Origin: Entonaema liquescens
Taxonomy: Eukaryota; Ascomycota; Sordariomycetes; Xylariales; Xylariaceae
Direction: 5' to 3'
Assembly (NCBI GenBank): GCA_902805475.1
Contig: CADCSX010000023.1
Coordinates: 682,001 to 746,000 of the forward strand
Length of the DNA: 64,000 bases
Part shown: one piece after another, positions 49,384-62,286 of the stretch
How positions within the stretch are numbered: position 1 is the stretch's first letter
Layout: every line of letters begins with the position of its first letter
Made by a program: the position numbers and the translations under genes
The notes under the pieces: model-generated
What the model saw: the letters and a program-made list of their open reading frames with translations, nothing else
Database searches by the model: none
What the model was told of the DNA's origin: nothing

Positions 49384-50839
49384 ATGCGGTGCTTTTTACT
49401 GGCTCTGCCGGTCTTGGCGGCAGCGACATCTGTCGTTGCCCAAGCTCCGAAACCTGGGAAGGACGGGAAATACACGATATCTTCATCGGGAATAAAAGCG
49501 CAGGTTCGGCGATAGCATTCTGATGAAGCTGGCAGATAGACTGACGCTTGAACACACTCTAGTTTATTCCGTATGGAGCTACGCTCACTAACCTCTTCGT
49601 CAAAGATAAGAATGGAGAGGATGTCGATGTAGTCCTCGGATATGACGATATAGAATATTATCGTAATTAAGCCCTTGGAATACATTGTTCTTGGGAAGAG
49701 GAAGCAAACTAACTTTTGACTCTAGCTAAGGACCCGGGACATCCTGTGTATAACAGCATCCCCGGTCGTTATGTCAATCGCATCGGTAAGGGCAAGTACA
49801 CGATCGATAATACGACATACGACACGCAGATAAACGACGGCAGCAACACGTTACATAGCGGCACGAACAACTGGTCGTACCGTGTATGGAACGTGACTGA
49901 AGCTACCAAGGACTCCATCACCTTCACCGTCAAGGATGCGTCAAACTCGTCCCAAGGAATGCTGGGACTTGTCCACGGCCAAGTGACGTATAGCGTCAGC
50001 GGGGGCACATGGAAGATCAAGATGGAGGCGACGTCGCCTGAGGCTAGGACTCGTACGTTTTTTTCCTTCATGACGTAGTGTTTGGTGTGCCTCCGTTGCT
50101 GACTTGGATCGCAAAGCGCTCATGCTGACCCAGCACACCTACTTCAACTTGGATGCCTTCAAGAACCCAGACACAAACAAGATTTGGAACCATACTCTGT
50201 ACTTGCCGTACTCAAAACGGTACTTGGTCGCGGACGACGGTGCGTTGCCTACGGGCCAGATTGGCACTGCGGCGCCTAACAGCATCAACGATTTTGTCAG
50301 TCGCCCTGGCTTATTCCTAGGTCATGCGCGGAGCGACCCTAAGTTCTCTGGCAACTGCGGCGGTGGCGGCGCTTGTGAGGGTTATAACGGTTACTTCCTG
50401 ATCGACGACGCACCCAAGGATGCCGTTGTCGTCAGTCTGGCTAGCGCCTTTTCGGGCATCACAGCCGATCTGCGCACAGATCAGCCCGGATTTGTGCTTT
50501 ATTCATGCAATTGGATGGACGGTACCGCTGATTTGAAGAGCACACAAGGTACTAAGAGCATCAAAAAGGTGGGAAGGAGTTCTTGCGTTGCTATCGAGGC
50601 TCAAGATTATGTGGACGGCATCAATCAGTAAGATTTTACCCCCTCTCCTCTGTCAGCTGGCATGCTCCGGATTTTCCCCGCGCCTGGAGACGAACTTGGT
50701 AAATGCTCGTTGTTAAGAAGGGTGTAAGCTAATACGGAATTATTATAGTCCCGAATGGGGACGAGTTGAGAAGCAGATCACCGGACCTGGCCAGAAATAC
50801 TCATGGGAGAGTTCATGGACATTTGGAACCCTTGAATGA
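49384..50839 (+). CDS. secreted aldose 1-epimerase (galactose mutarotase family), 382 aa
   Basis: Interconverts alpha and beta anomers of aldoses. Five exons: 49384-49503, 49563-49662, 49726-50052, 50117-50627 and 50749-50839; phases agree at every junction. Signal peptide: MRCFLLALPVLAAATSVVAQ, with cleavage likely after residue 19 or 20, so the product is extracellular or in the wall. Family motifs in order: IPYGATLTNLFV, VVLGYDD, the sugar-binding stretch PGRYVNRIGKGKY, DGSNTLHSGTNNW, the catalytic-His block LTQHTYFNLDAF (His about residue 189), and the C-terminal HPEWGR region. Domain length is typical. Introns are 59-121 nt. The acceptor for exon 4 (gcaaag, 50116) is the only one that preserves PLMLTQH. 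It could act with secreted glycosidases, although none lies nearby. Confidence 0.93.
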
Positions 50840-53432
50840 GGCTTTGTAAGTGGTAGCAGAACTCCCGACGTTCAACCTTGAGAGAGAGGATAGAAGGGAA
50901 GGAATTCGTTCGTACATACGTCTCGTTGGAGGTGCCCGTCTTGGAAGAAACTAGACGAAATCCGAATTGTACATAACTGCGGGGGCTTTCAAGAATTGAT
51001 AGTCTTGGAGGCCTCGTCGCATAGTCCCAGCTTGCTCAAGGCTTTGACGATAGATTACAATGAGGTATGCATGACCTGTAATGATTTGCCTAAGCTTGAT
51101 GGTCCAAGTCTTCAATATCAATATTCAATTCGCAATGCACGTTGACATCAGAATAAGACCATCGAAGGAATAATTCCTACCGAGGGTCAAAGCTTTTTGG
51201 TTTGGGGTAGCCGTGTGTTTACTGAAAATGGTGTAGGTATTAACGCGGGTCGGGACCAGCTTGTGTGTGGCTTCATATCCCCGGTAAATGCGAACAGTCT
51301 AGATCTAATAGATCTGTGGTAAAGAAGGCGTTCTTCCTTGTAGGCATGTACTCTTCCTGGTCTCGAAGACATGGCAACTCGGTGTTTGGTAGGCCCATTG
51401 GTGTGTCAGATGGGCAACTTGATTAGCATAGTGACTTGTTAGTGTTTTGTTTGCCTTTATTTTCGTAGGCAAATTTCGATCCTGATGATCTGATGGTTGC
51501 TAGGTGTATGTAGCTGGAGCCGGTTCGCCTTACGGTCCGCCGGAGTTTAAGAATGTTATTATTCGCCTAGTTTTGATTCGCAGGCAGCAATGGTCTGATT
51601 TACTAAAGGATCAGCAATATTTTCTATTTGTAGATGATTGGTCCATGATCGGAGGGGTAGCCCGGAGGAATACGAGCCCATGCCGCCATAAGTCAAATTC
51701 TGTTTTGTGCGCGTTGCCTTTTGCGATTACGGAGCATCGAGATTTCCCAGAAGTCGATACTCCCTGGAGCCATTCCCCATTAGTTCAATTTCAGGGTCCC
51801 GTTGCCTTGCATACGCCAGTCATTCAGGGTCCAGGGGTAAGTCGTGCTCTGCGCTTCCCTTGCCCTTGACCCTCTTTCAGCTGATGACGTAGTCTTCTTG
51901 AAAAAAAAAAGGTTTTCTGTTTTGTTTCTTCTTTCTTGCAAATATCAAACTTCGTGCAACTCCAAGAGTCTAGACTCTAAGCCTCCCTAGCCAATTCCCT
52001 TGCCCGCGGACCATTCGTATGTAATCTCGGTGTTCTAGACTTGAGAATTTAGAGATTCTTGCTGTAGACTACGGTCCAATTCCAATCGTACGTCGCTTTC
52101 ACATCCTAGCTCGACAATTAGCTCCACGTCCAATGCATACGTCATTCCCTCCTGGTGGAAACTCTCTACATCGTGACGTTTCTAAAATTTCGACGTCATC
52201 GTCGTTCGGTGAGCTTCATTTGTTCTAGAGACTCATTACTTCGTGGGGGTCTTCTGAAGAAGGCGGCCAAGCGATCACCATGGTGGAACGTTGCCACCAT
52301 TGCTTTTTGTTTAGAGAATTATAGTCCGTAGGAGTATAATGGTCTTATTAAATCGATATTCCGGTGAAAATAGGCCATGATCGTCTCAAAGTTGTGATCA
52401 CGAGGACTAAAATGCTAGGTCCCTAGAGACGGAACGACACGGGGTTGGGAGGTTGTCCATGACCTTTGGGTTCCAAGTTTGCCCGATCGGCTTTCTCTCA
52501 TACGTAGCAATCCCGTCCTGTCAGTCAGATAGAATCTAAAGAGAAGGAAAGAAGAAAAAAATCAGCCCATAATTGTTTAGTTGACTGGATCGGGTTGTCG
52601 GCTTGCAACTCCAAACAGGAAATGGATCAGCATCGATGGTGGGGGCTAGAGTTGTAGGTGAATCTGGACCCTGAGAAAACGTCTGACGAGTCTATCAGCC
52701 TCATGCTTTCAGCGACTCAAAGATTGCCTGTGATTGGCGTGGGTTTTGATCCCCCAGGTCCATTTCAATAAAACCTTCGAGATAAACGGAAATCTCAATG
52801 ACATCATCTAATCCCCGAGGATACACGTCAAGGGATCGCGTCCTCCCCCGGCAGACTAACGATCCCCTGTCACTCCTGGCCTTATGTCGTGGGAGGGGTG
52901 GGTTAAGGTTGAATACCTTAACAGATGGTTGGACTGTAGAAGCACCACGCGATGCACCGCGAAGGCAGCCTAGGGAGTTGGGCAAGAGGGAGGGTTGATC
53001 CCAAGTGGTGACCTTGAATTCTTTACTTAAATCTCAGGTTTGGCCTTCCAAGTTGTCCTCGATCGGCAGACTCAGTTACTCTCATGTCGATCAATGGCCT
53101 ATTAAGTTATATCGTACTGATTCCACTACGTCGTTATTACTACTTGCCTCGTTTCATTCCATGTTGTTGATGCCGTATCTTGTTCAGCTGTGGAAAGATC
53201 TTGTCTCACGAAATACGGAACCAGTTACGACAAAAAAAGGTTATCACTAATTATTGTCTTTATCTGCGTATCTTATCATCTACCCCACATCCTTCCACGC
53301 AGGGTCCAACTTTCCACCTGCCAGCGGCTGAAGCCGAGCGCTAGAAGAGGCCTAAACCAGCCCTAAACCATAGCGCTGGAAAGCTCAATTAGTTTACGGA
53401 TCCGTACCAGTGTTTCTATTGGAAATTACATC
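50840..53432. other. intergenic, no gene seen
   Basis: About 2.6 kb. Open frames are short, overlap on both strands and show no family resemblance. There is a poly-A run at 51901-51911. The final few hundred bases should include the promoter of the small gene at 53433. Confidence 0.4.
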
Positions 53433-53841
53433 ATGGCAAATAACGGTCAAGTCGACGGTTCTGCACGTGCTGTCCAGTATTTGAAGTGAGTAACTATTTT
53501 TACTACTTTTACTTGCCTTACCTAAGGTCTTCTCCTACAAATCTTCTACAAGTATCTTTCTTAATTTAAGCTGTCTTAAGCCAATGAGTTAAGGCTTTGC
53601 TCATATCCATCCTCTACGTAGCCATTCAGCTGGTCCCGAAATAGCCCAAAGACCCAATCTTAATGTTCCCCTCGACGTGAATTACAACCTGCAGCGATTC
53701 CTAAACCCACACCTTCACGCTGCGGACCAACACCTGAGACCACCTCAATCTCCAACACCTCTATCCGAACACGAATCTCGCATGCGCATGACAACAATCT
53801 TGGGCTCCATGGGATTGGAGATGCTACCGAAACGGAAGTGA
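53433..53841 (+). CDS. small unknown protein, 90 aa, two exons
   Basis: Exons 53433-53485 and 53622-53841 join in phase 2 across a 136-nt intron with a gtgagt donor and an acgtag acceptor. The start MANNGQVDGSARAVQYLN is followed by HSAGPEIAQRPNLNV, PLDVNYNLQRFLNPHLHAAD and a C-terminus with MRMTTILGSMGLEMLPKRK. There is no signal peptide or membrane segment; the centre is Pro/His-rich and the end basic. The clean frame across a canonical intron and the in-frame ATG argue for a real gene, although I know no family for it. Confidence 0.6.
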
Positions 53842-54490
53842 TGAAGTATCAACTACGCGGCATCACGAGTTCTATATTGTTTGCATTTTACCTTTGCTTT
53901 TATTTTCCATTTTATTGTAATGACTTGATGAATTTCTTTTAAAGCTCGCATGTTATTAGGATCTATTATGAGGGGTTGGTTTTTTGTGTCATGCATAGCT
54001 GGTGGCGCTAAGAAGAAGAATCGCATCTCATCCACAGGTCGGAACGGAACTGCATCGAACGGGGGACTAAACTAAACGTATTTTGTTGTTTATAGCATTC
54101 AGGTGGATTCTTTAGCATAATTCTGGTTCTAAGCTAAAGCGCATAGGTTAGCAATGCATTAAGTATGCCCGACTTTATCCATTTAATAAGGACTATGGCA
54201 AGTACTACGCGTGATGTTATTCGTCGCCTTCCTCTTTAAGCCAAGCTAAGCTGTTTTCAAACACTATGATGTAAAATAGTCGTCCGCTAAGAGATCCGAC
54301 ACGCAAACACGTGCTATTTCCAAGCATCTCCTTCGCTCCTTATAATCAATACATAGGTATGTACATTATAGGCACTTACATATTACGTACCTTGTATCCT
54401 GTGTTCCAATCGCCAACAACATTAGTTGTAATTCCATATCGAATCTTCAAAGGTTCTCACCACCGATATATTTTACCCCGCTATTACACT
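53842..54490. other. intergenic, promoter of the DUF3632-like gene
   Basis: No gene seen. The region just upstream of 54491 is AT-rich and pyrimidine-containing, suited to a promoter and short leader. Confidence 0.4.
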
Positions 54491-55391
54491 ATGGCTAGCA
54501 AGGTCGAACTACAACGGAAAAATATTAAAGGAGATGCCCTCAAAGACGAGGCTGTCTTCAACATTCTTAATGATTACCTCCAGCTGGATAGTTCCGTCTC
54601 CGCTGCGCAAGTAGCCGCCTCTATATCGAAGCTTCCACCGGCGCCAGAGAATGACAGCAAAACTCTCAGTGATAGCTTCTTTTTTGACCTATGGCCAGGC
54701 TTCATTTCGATCGCAGAACAGATACCCTACAAACATGCCGCCCAGGATAAGCTTGTAAAGGTCCTAAGAGAGCTAACCCTACTACCTGACACGGGGATCA
54801 CTGTCTGGGAAGTACGTTAGACAAGCCCCGTCCCTATCTGGGTTACCCAACTAATAAATGGGCTAGTCGCGGTTATGGACCGACCTGCCGGTTCTAGGTG
54901 CCGTATTCAGGGAATATCTGAACGGCCCTGCTCGATCAGACGATAAGGAGGAACAACTACGTATCGATCAAGCCTGGATACGGTTCCACGCCTTCTCCGC
55001 TAGACTGATAGGCGAGGCGGTGATCAATTTCAAGAACCAGCCTATATGGATGCTGCGCGATGCGCTTGAAGAGGAAAAGAACCCTCCCAAGACCAGCGAC
55101 CTAGACAGAGATTTGATAACCGCAGCAATGTATATCGAGTTCTCCGGCCCAGTCCTAGTCGAAGAATTGGCCGCAAATCCCGCTCCGCAGCTCTCCAATC
55201 AGGACCGCCGGATACTTAAAGGTGGATCCCTTTTCCACGGGGAGCCTGGATTGCAATTGGACCGCTGGTCGTTCTGGACGAGGAGATTCAAAGAGGAGGC
55301 GGAGAAGACAAGCACCACGGAAGCGAGGGACATCTCTTTACGAGCTGCTCGGCTGATGGAGGTTTGGAGCGAGACAAGGTTAAATCCCTAG
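54491..55391 (+). CDS. DUF3632-like fungal protein, 281 aa
   Basis: Exons 54491-54811 and 54867-55391 join in phase 0 across a 55-nt intron containing a CTAAT branch site. The splice creates VWESRLWTDLPVLGAVFREYLN. A tryptophan-rich W-x-x-LP-x-LG-x-x-x-RE stretch in the middle is what I associate with DUF3632 proteins, a Pezizomycotina-specific family of unknown function, often expanded. Other segments are FFFDLWPGFISIAEQIPY near residue 75, ARLIGEAVINFKNQPIWMLRDAL near 160, and WSFWTRRFKEEAE near 250. It is mainly helical and lacks a signal peptide, so probably cytosolic. The Met at 54491 is preferred over upstream in-frame starts because the added residues look non-coding. The family call is from memory. 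Confidence 0.82.
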
Positions 55392-56360
55392 ATAGGATAG
55401 ATGGAGTGCTGCAATGGGTAAAATACATGTTCTGATCTGAATCGCAGTCTACACACTGATATGTCGGCCCGTCCGCAGAGAACGAGTTCTTTTAGCTACT
55501 AGATATTAGGAGGAGTATGCTAGCGGCCATGGATATTCATTACGCTGTCTGTGTTAAAAGACAATAGGCCTGCCCCCCTTAGTGTAGCCGCTAGGATCCA
55601 TCCCCTGTTAAAATAAGAGATAGGGGTCAACAAGTCGCCAACATACTGCCACGTGCCAGACGCCTTCCTACCAACCTGAGCAGCGCGACACCTTAGGACT
55701 TGAGTTGGCAATAAGCGTGATATCTATCTCCAATACGGCCGATATTGATCCAGAAGGATATATGAGTTAACATAACTTGCCGCCCATGCAAGATCATCAT
55801 ATCTCATATTCCCTGAACAGGAAACTGGCGATGGCTAGTGTGATAAGCTTAAGTGATAAGGGTATATCGCGGGCAGAGTACTATCATGACATTCTGAAAC
55901 GTCATGATATGAGTAGCCATCTAGACTGGTGGATCGTAAGGCTCAAAGAATTTCGATTCCCTATCTGCTAACATAACTACCCCTTAGGGTTACGACGCTC
56001 ATAGTAGGGATATGAGGAAGATATAAAAGGACATACGCTCAAATGATAGCGAACTCATTCGCATTGCAGCATCTAGTGCTACTATTATCGTTAATGTGGC
56101 AAGCCCAAGGCTTCAGCCACTTATTATAACTACTTAGTCTTCAAAACGGTATAAACGCAAACCACACCATGAACGTGCAAAACCCGTATAATAATTTCTT
56201 CCTCAGGGCATTGGGCCCAAAAGATATTCCGTGGATCATAACCGCAGTTCAGCAGCGTGTAGCCAACCGTGTCTAAAAACCGGAATATTCTAATGAGGAG
56301 TTGAATTTAGTATCGTATCCCTCTTCAGATGAGCTGGATATCGCGCGCAAGTAAAGTGAC
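55392..56360. other. intergenic between convergent genes
   Basis: This holds the 3' flanks of the DUF3632-like gene (plus) and the F-box gene (minus). No further gene is seen. Confidence 0.45.
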
Positions 56361-57317
56361 TTACAGGTTAATTAAAAGACGCCAAACCCGAATTTGGGGA
56401 GTGGCCCCCTGGGTCGTCTCGGAAATAACGGTTTCGCGTGCGGTGTAAGTGACGGGTGGGATGCGGATGAACGTGATTACTAGTTCTATGGCTAAGGCAC
56501 GCGTATACGTAACCTCGCTCGTAGTCCCTACGCGAACCACGAAGATCATTACTGCCACTACCGCCAGGCAGAAATCAATCTAAGAATTGGGATGTCAGAG
56601 TACTGAGATGCCGGAGATAAATGGGGATGAACATACAGTGGCAGGTATCCAGACTGCTGAGGTATTCCGGAACATGGTCCAGGCCAGCACAGCAGCCAGC
56701 ATGCCGAGGCCGAATTGTATGATGGCCATGATTAGCCATGATATAACTACCACAAGCCGCCTGACCCTGCAAGGGGCGTGCATGTTTTTTATACGGCTGT
56801 TGGAATTACCACTATGCACCGGCCAAGTGCAAAAGTGACATATGTAGCCATAGTCGCCGTTAACCATTTGCACCAGTGGCCATTGCTTGTGCTGGTTCTC
56901 ACGGCTCATCCGATAACGCCAACATCGGAAACAGATGGACCGCCACGTGAAATCCGGACGCGTCGTGTCTACGATCAAGCGATCAATGCCCGGCATGCAC
57001 AGACATTCAGTGCAACAGCTGTGCAGGACTGTGTGAGGACCGCCATCTGGGGCAGTAAACTGCTTGCGGACAATATCAGCTGTGATAACTTGGCGGTACA
57101 GCGGACATGTCTCCCGCAGTGTGATTAAGCTCGTCAAGTCCAGGTGAGAGATGATAAGATACTGCAGCTCCAGTGGTAAGGACTCTAGCCGAGACTCTCC
57201 TGCGTTTTCCGTCCGCCGCGGCGCATGGCGGCGACTACTCTTGGCCTGGCCCTGGTCGCGCCTAGAGCTCGTGCTGCTGATGGTGGTGAGTTCGACACTT
57301 GGAGACGTGCTCATCAT
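56361..57317 (-). CDS. F-box protein with C-terminal transmembrane segments, 299 aa
   Basis: Exons 57317-56637 and 56579-56361 join in phase 0 across a 57-nt intron (gtatgt donor, ttcttag acceptor). The N-terminus is Ser/Arg-rich and disordered. An F-box follows at about residues 44-85: LESLPLELQYLIISHLDLTSLITLRETC, the part that would bind Skp1 in an SCF ubiquitin ligase. A cysteine-rich stretch follows (HSCCTECLCMPGID, ICFRCWRYRM and YICHFC), with pairs that could bind zinc. The C-terminus has hydrophobic helices VVVISWLIMAIIQFGLGMLAAVLAW and, across the splice, FCLAVVAVMIFVVRV, suggesting membrane anchoring. Fungal F-box proteins of this layout (F-box, Cys-rich, TM) are known as predicted families without defined targets. 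Confidence 0.85.
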
Positions 57318-59854
57318 GCGAGGTAGACAGCGTAGCTGGAAGGGGAATAAAGAGTGTGTTCAATCATGGAATGAATGAATGGCTCGTCATCTTCCGCCGA
57401 CCGAACTCTCCTTTGAAAGATAGGATGTGAAAAGGGTCGTCTCTGATGCGACGGGGAGGACGGGGTCGGTTTCTTCAATGCCAAGTATGACGGTTTGAAG
57501 AAATTCCCTGGACTGGATTGATCGGTTTTCCGGCACAAGGCAGCGCGCTAACCCGGCTGTCCGGCACAGGCCGAGACCGTGCACTGATCCGTGCAAATCA
57601 ACAGTAAGGTATGTTAATACATACTGTATTAAGAATACTGTGGTTGGTTACCTAATGGAAAAGGAGATGTCTACAAAGACAAATTTGAGAAGGACCAAGA
57701 AATCAGATAAATTAACTAAGATAAATAACTCTTTTAGAATACTAATAAACATGATCAGAAACATAATATCATTAAGTGCCTACATATATATCTTTAAAGG
57801 AGAGATCTATAAGAGTAGTTCTATTTAGATGTAAGATTTTCATCCAAGTATCTAACTTTAGGTACATATGTATACCTAGCTATACCGTGCAGGTGGATCT
57901 CTCTTTCTTTTTTTTCTATGGGTACCCTTCCGACAATCTAGCGGGACAAGCGAGAAACCTCTCAGGGATCTTAGATAGGAAAGCCTCGCAGGGCTGCCAC
58001 CTTCACATGGAAGGTAAGGCGGAGAAGCGACATAAGTTTTTAACCCGGGAAAGGACCCTCTTGGCGTGTCAGTTGAATGCGTAAGGCATTTTAGGTTTTA
58101 GCTAACAAAAACTAAAGGATATGAGGGTTAATTTGGGGGAAGAGAGAAAGAAGGAAAGATAAATAAAAAGTTCGTTCATCGAGAAAGAGATGCTTCCAAT
58201 CCTAGTATCTAAACAACCCTCTCATGCAAGTCAACATAAACCATACCACCCATTGATACCCTACACTCTTCCTTCTCGGGACCTCGTTGGACAATCTTAC
58301 ATAACCTCATTGCGATCTCTAGGTTTGTACCACCAAGATCAAGCCTATCGGATCCTATGGGTAGAACAGTTTTATGTATGGTCCCCGGCATATGCATATT
58401 GCGAATTCCTAACGCCTTTTTTATTACTTCCGGGTAGCCGTGAAACCACCCGATATCATGTTTGATAGCTGACGAAAATGGAAACTTACTAGGGGGGACG
58501 TGTCCATTCAACCGTCACCATGATCCCTGCTCTCGCGACTATTTTCGTCCCGCACCGGATTGCGGCAACCTGCAGACAGCCGAGACAATATCGGACCCAG
58601 ACCCATTTATTTCCCCGGCCTTGAGTTTAATTCCCTCTACCGATAGACCGGCTTTGCACATAATCCACTTCCGAGAACTTTATGTTCTACTTAAGGGTAT
58701 GACCTTCCGGAGTTAGTGTCGATCGATATCCCAATAGTTTAAACCCGCATTACCATTTAAGATTAAATAGTAAGCTTTTATAATAATAAGGAAGACCCTT
58801 TTGCTCTTCCCCAAGTTTCGCTAGATCTCTCGACTTTCTTCAGGAAAGATGCGCTTATCTAACTAATGGCACAATAGAATTACAATAGCGTATTCTTGAT
58901 TCAAAATATCAATATCCCCTTATAACATAGGTAACTCTCTTTACAAGTACTCAAGTCTCTTGTCGATGGTACTTAATGTTACGTGCAGATAATCTCCAGT
59001 CAGTTTGTGGGGAATTCTTACCATATGCAATAACGCTTTCGAAGTAAGAGGAACGATTCGTTATACGTTTAGGGATACTTTATTAGAAGCCATGTGGCGC
59101 ATCTTTATCTAGGCTTTTGCTGTAATAGCCAAATTGAAGACTATAAAGGAAAACAACTTGTACTTATAAATTTTGAAGAATTTTTATATATTAAATACTA
59201 AGGCAGCTGAACATCTATCCGCTTCAATCCAGTTAATAAGTAGACCTCATTGAAGAGTAATAAGTTACTACGAAACTATCACGTTAACATGCCAAGACTT
59301 TTTGTAGTGCTTTAAGATAGAGCGGATGAGACACGAATGAAATCACAATTCAATTTACTTCATTAAGCCGAATTACAATAATCTTAAATGATATAGCTAG
59401 GTAAGTAATAATAAACTTCGTAATATACCTCTAAACGTTATTAATGAACATGTTCGCATTGGGCGAATAAGGAACGACTATTAAGCCAAGACAATTAAAA
59501 ACTCCACTACGAACTCCCAACTTCGATGAAGTCATAGTGACGATATAAATAGTATTATGCATGTCGCTATAGTAGAGTTCTCTAAGAAATGTATTAAATG
59601 GATTTCTTATACTTGGAATTTGATAAGAGTATAATCTGACGTCAATGCAAAAATATTTTGTCAAACAAGGTAATTTGGCACGCGACCTCTAATCATCGCA
59701 CATCATCAACATCTTTATGTATTCGCTAGCGAAAGTCGTCTCATTTCGAATGTAGCGTTGCTAGAAGTTCCTAGGCATAATTACTTATAATTTTCTTTTA
59801 TAACTGGGATAGTTAGGGACGTGACATTATTTATATCCGTTGCTTCATCTCACC
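57318..59854. other. intergenic, no gene seen
   Basis: About 2.5 kb. It contains a T-run near 57908-57915. AT content rises toward 58740-59800. Short open frames around 58190-58716 match no family that I can name. The last part is the MFS gene promoter. Confidence 0.4.
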
Positions 59855-61738
59855 ATGTGGTCTTACGTTCAATATCGTCGCATGGGAAGAGATCTCCAGC
59901 GGACAGTCGAAAAGGACACTAAAACAACGAGATTCCAAAAAGACCAAGAGCCGGGCTTAAACGATGTTGGAGCAACTAGAGCAGATTCCTTTCCTCTTAG
60001 CACATTAGGAAGCAAAGACTCCGACGGGAATGCGACAACTCACAGCGACAACAAAATCATAGTCCAGGTCCAGGGTGAGGACGACCCGCTGGATCCGAAA
60101 AACTGGCCCCTGCTGGCTCGCTGCAAGAACATTGCTATTCTTTCTCTTCTCATATTCGCCCAAGCTTGGACCGGGGCCGCAGAGTCAATGGCGAACAAGG
60201 TTGCCAGTGCAGAATTCGGTGTCAGTCAAGTGGCCGAGAACTTATCAACTGCCAGTATGTATTTCCGTTAGAAGCTCCAGGTTGAATCACTAGTTGTGCC
60301 TCAAAACCGGATACGTACCTAGAAGCATTTTAACTATAAAAGCGAAATACTGAATCGTGTTATAGTGTATCTTTTCGGCATTGGCTCTGGTGCCCTCTTT
60401 GTTGGGCCTGTGTCTGAGACCGTAGGCCGTAATCCAACATATTTAATCTCAACCTTTTGCTACTTATTTTTCGTCTTAGGGTCTGCGTTGGCCCCGACGT
60501 TCGGGGGTCAGGTCGTATGCCGCTTTTTCGTGGGTCTCTTTTCCAGCTCAACACTCAGTATCAACGGTTCAAGCGTTCGTGACCAATTCCGCCCCGTGAA
60601 GAGAGCCTTTGCGTTTCCTATCATTGCCTGGGCGAATGTAGCAGGTAAGCATAATTTCGCCCCTGAATACGATACAATCATGACTAACATCATCTATTCG
60701 TGTCGATTAGCTCCTATGATCGCGCCAATAGCAGGCGGGTGGATCGTATCTAATCCTAATTTATCGTGGCGGTGGACGGAATGGATTGCATTGATAATAT
60801 CAAGTTTTGCCTTTGTTGTTTCGCTACTGTTCTTACCAGAGACATATCTGCCCCTTCTACTTGACTGGAAGGCGGAACATCTACGGCACATCACCGGTAA
60901 CGATAGATACGTCTCCGAACATGCCCAATCATCATCTTTCGCTGGGAGACTGAAACATATAGGACCCTTACCAGCTAAATTTCTCACACAGGAGCCCGTT
61001 ATTGCTGTTTTTGGCGGATATCTCATTCTGCTTTATGTCCTTTTGTTTACGTTTCTGTCTGGATTTGACTATATATTCAAAGAAACGTACGAGCTTTCTA
61101 CTTCCCTTACGGGATCTTGCTTTGCATCCATCGCTGCTGGCGCAACGTTTTTCACTCTCTTCGCCCCTGGATTCTACAGCTGGGCGCGATGGAAGACGGA
61201 GTATGTTCGCGGTTCTTCTATTGAACCTGAATTCAGATTGGTGCGTAATATCAAACCTTCCGCTTCTACTTCTCGCTTCCTGTACGAGACTTTAGAGGAA
61301 ACTTTCACTTGGGAGAACATGTTGCTAACTTCGTCTTTCAAGTGGCCGGCAATCGTAGCAGCACCTTTACTCCCTGTTTCTCTCTTCTGGTTAGGCTGGG
61401 GGGACCAACGAAATATATCGATATGGAGTAGTCTAGGCGCTTGCTTTGTTTTTGGCATGGTTGTGATTGCGATTTATGTCTCAAGTTACGAGTACATCAT
61501 TGACAGTTACGGTGACCACGCTGCTATAGGGCTCGCTAGTATTACGATAGTTCGCTATCTGGTTGCTGGAGGAATGGTTATGGTTGCACGCCCTATGTAC
61601 GAAAGCATGGGCACACACTGGACAATGACCTTGCTCGGATGTGTTGCCGTGATACTACTACCAGCGCCTCTCATCTTCTGGCGATACGGGAAGAAGCTTA
61701 GGCTCAAGAGTCCTTATGCGAGGTCCCCAGAGAAGTAA
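59855..61738 (+). CDS. MFS transporter, DHA1-like, 568 aa
   Basis: Plasma-membrane drug/proton-antiporter-type transporter. Exons 59855-60254, 60366-60644 and 60711-61738 give consistent phases (both phase 1). The cytosolic N-terminus of about 75 residues ends in DDPLDPKNWP, the hallmark before helix 1 in fungal DHA1 proteins. Helix 1 is NIAILSLLIFAQAWTG. YLFGIGSGALFVGPVSETVGRNP contains the G-x-x-SE-x-x-GRNP loop signature between helices 2 and 3. VVCRFFVGLFSS and VRDQFRPVKRAFAF follow, then APMIAPIAGGWI with the G-rich antiporter-type helix. A large central loop spans about residues 350-420, then the second bundle, ending with a basic tail. Substrate is unknown (polyamines, drugs or toxins are typical of the family). 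Intron 2 is 66 nt with no in-frame stop, so its retention would lengthen the protein by 22 residues. Confidence 0.92.
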
Positions 61739-62286
61739 GAGCGAAATACGTTGAGTTTAGACAAAGATGTAAATATAAAAGGTAGCTATAAGACAGCAAA
61801 TAGAGATTCAGCCACGGGACAATGAATAGCCATGCCGATACTGCACACTTTCCCGTTATATTATCTTGATAGAACCCAATAATTGCCTACCACGTAAATC
61901 GAATATAAACTGTTTAAATATAGCTATCATTCATTGTAAGCTTTATCAGTACAAACACAAAAAAGAATTTAATCTCGTCATCTATTTCTTGAATGGCATC
62001 AATCCCTTTGTAGTATACACTATGATTGTTGTACTGAGCTTGGTGGTCGAGGCAATGTATATTAGGTAAGTATCAACTTTATCAAACACCACGCAATGCT
62101 TCTTGTGGTTCGAGCTTCTAGAATGTTTAACCATATAAGGTCTTTATAATTATTTGTCTTTGATAGGAATCTATTAACCTGACTTCTGTTTACCCTAGAA
62201 TAACCTCTCGCTCCCCAATTGTCAATGATGCGCCCCTATACTATATACATAAACTATCTACCACCTAACTTACATAAACTGCATAT
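61739..62286. other. intergenic between convergent genes
   Basis: AT-rich 3' flanks of the MFS gene (plus) and the SET gene (minus). No further gene is seen. Confidence 0.5.

Noticed and set aside
58462..58716. 85-codon frame that could be the tail of a Zn2Cys6 regulator
   Set aside because: The resemblance is only to a vague Ser/Pro/Leu pattern. There is no zinc cluster, start or splice context.
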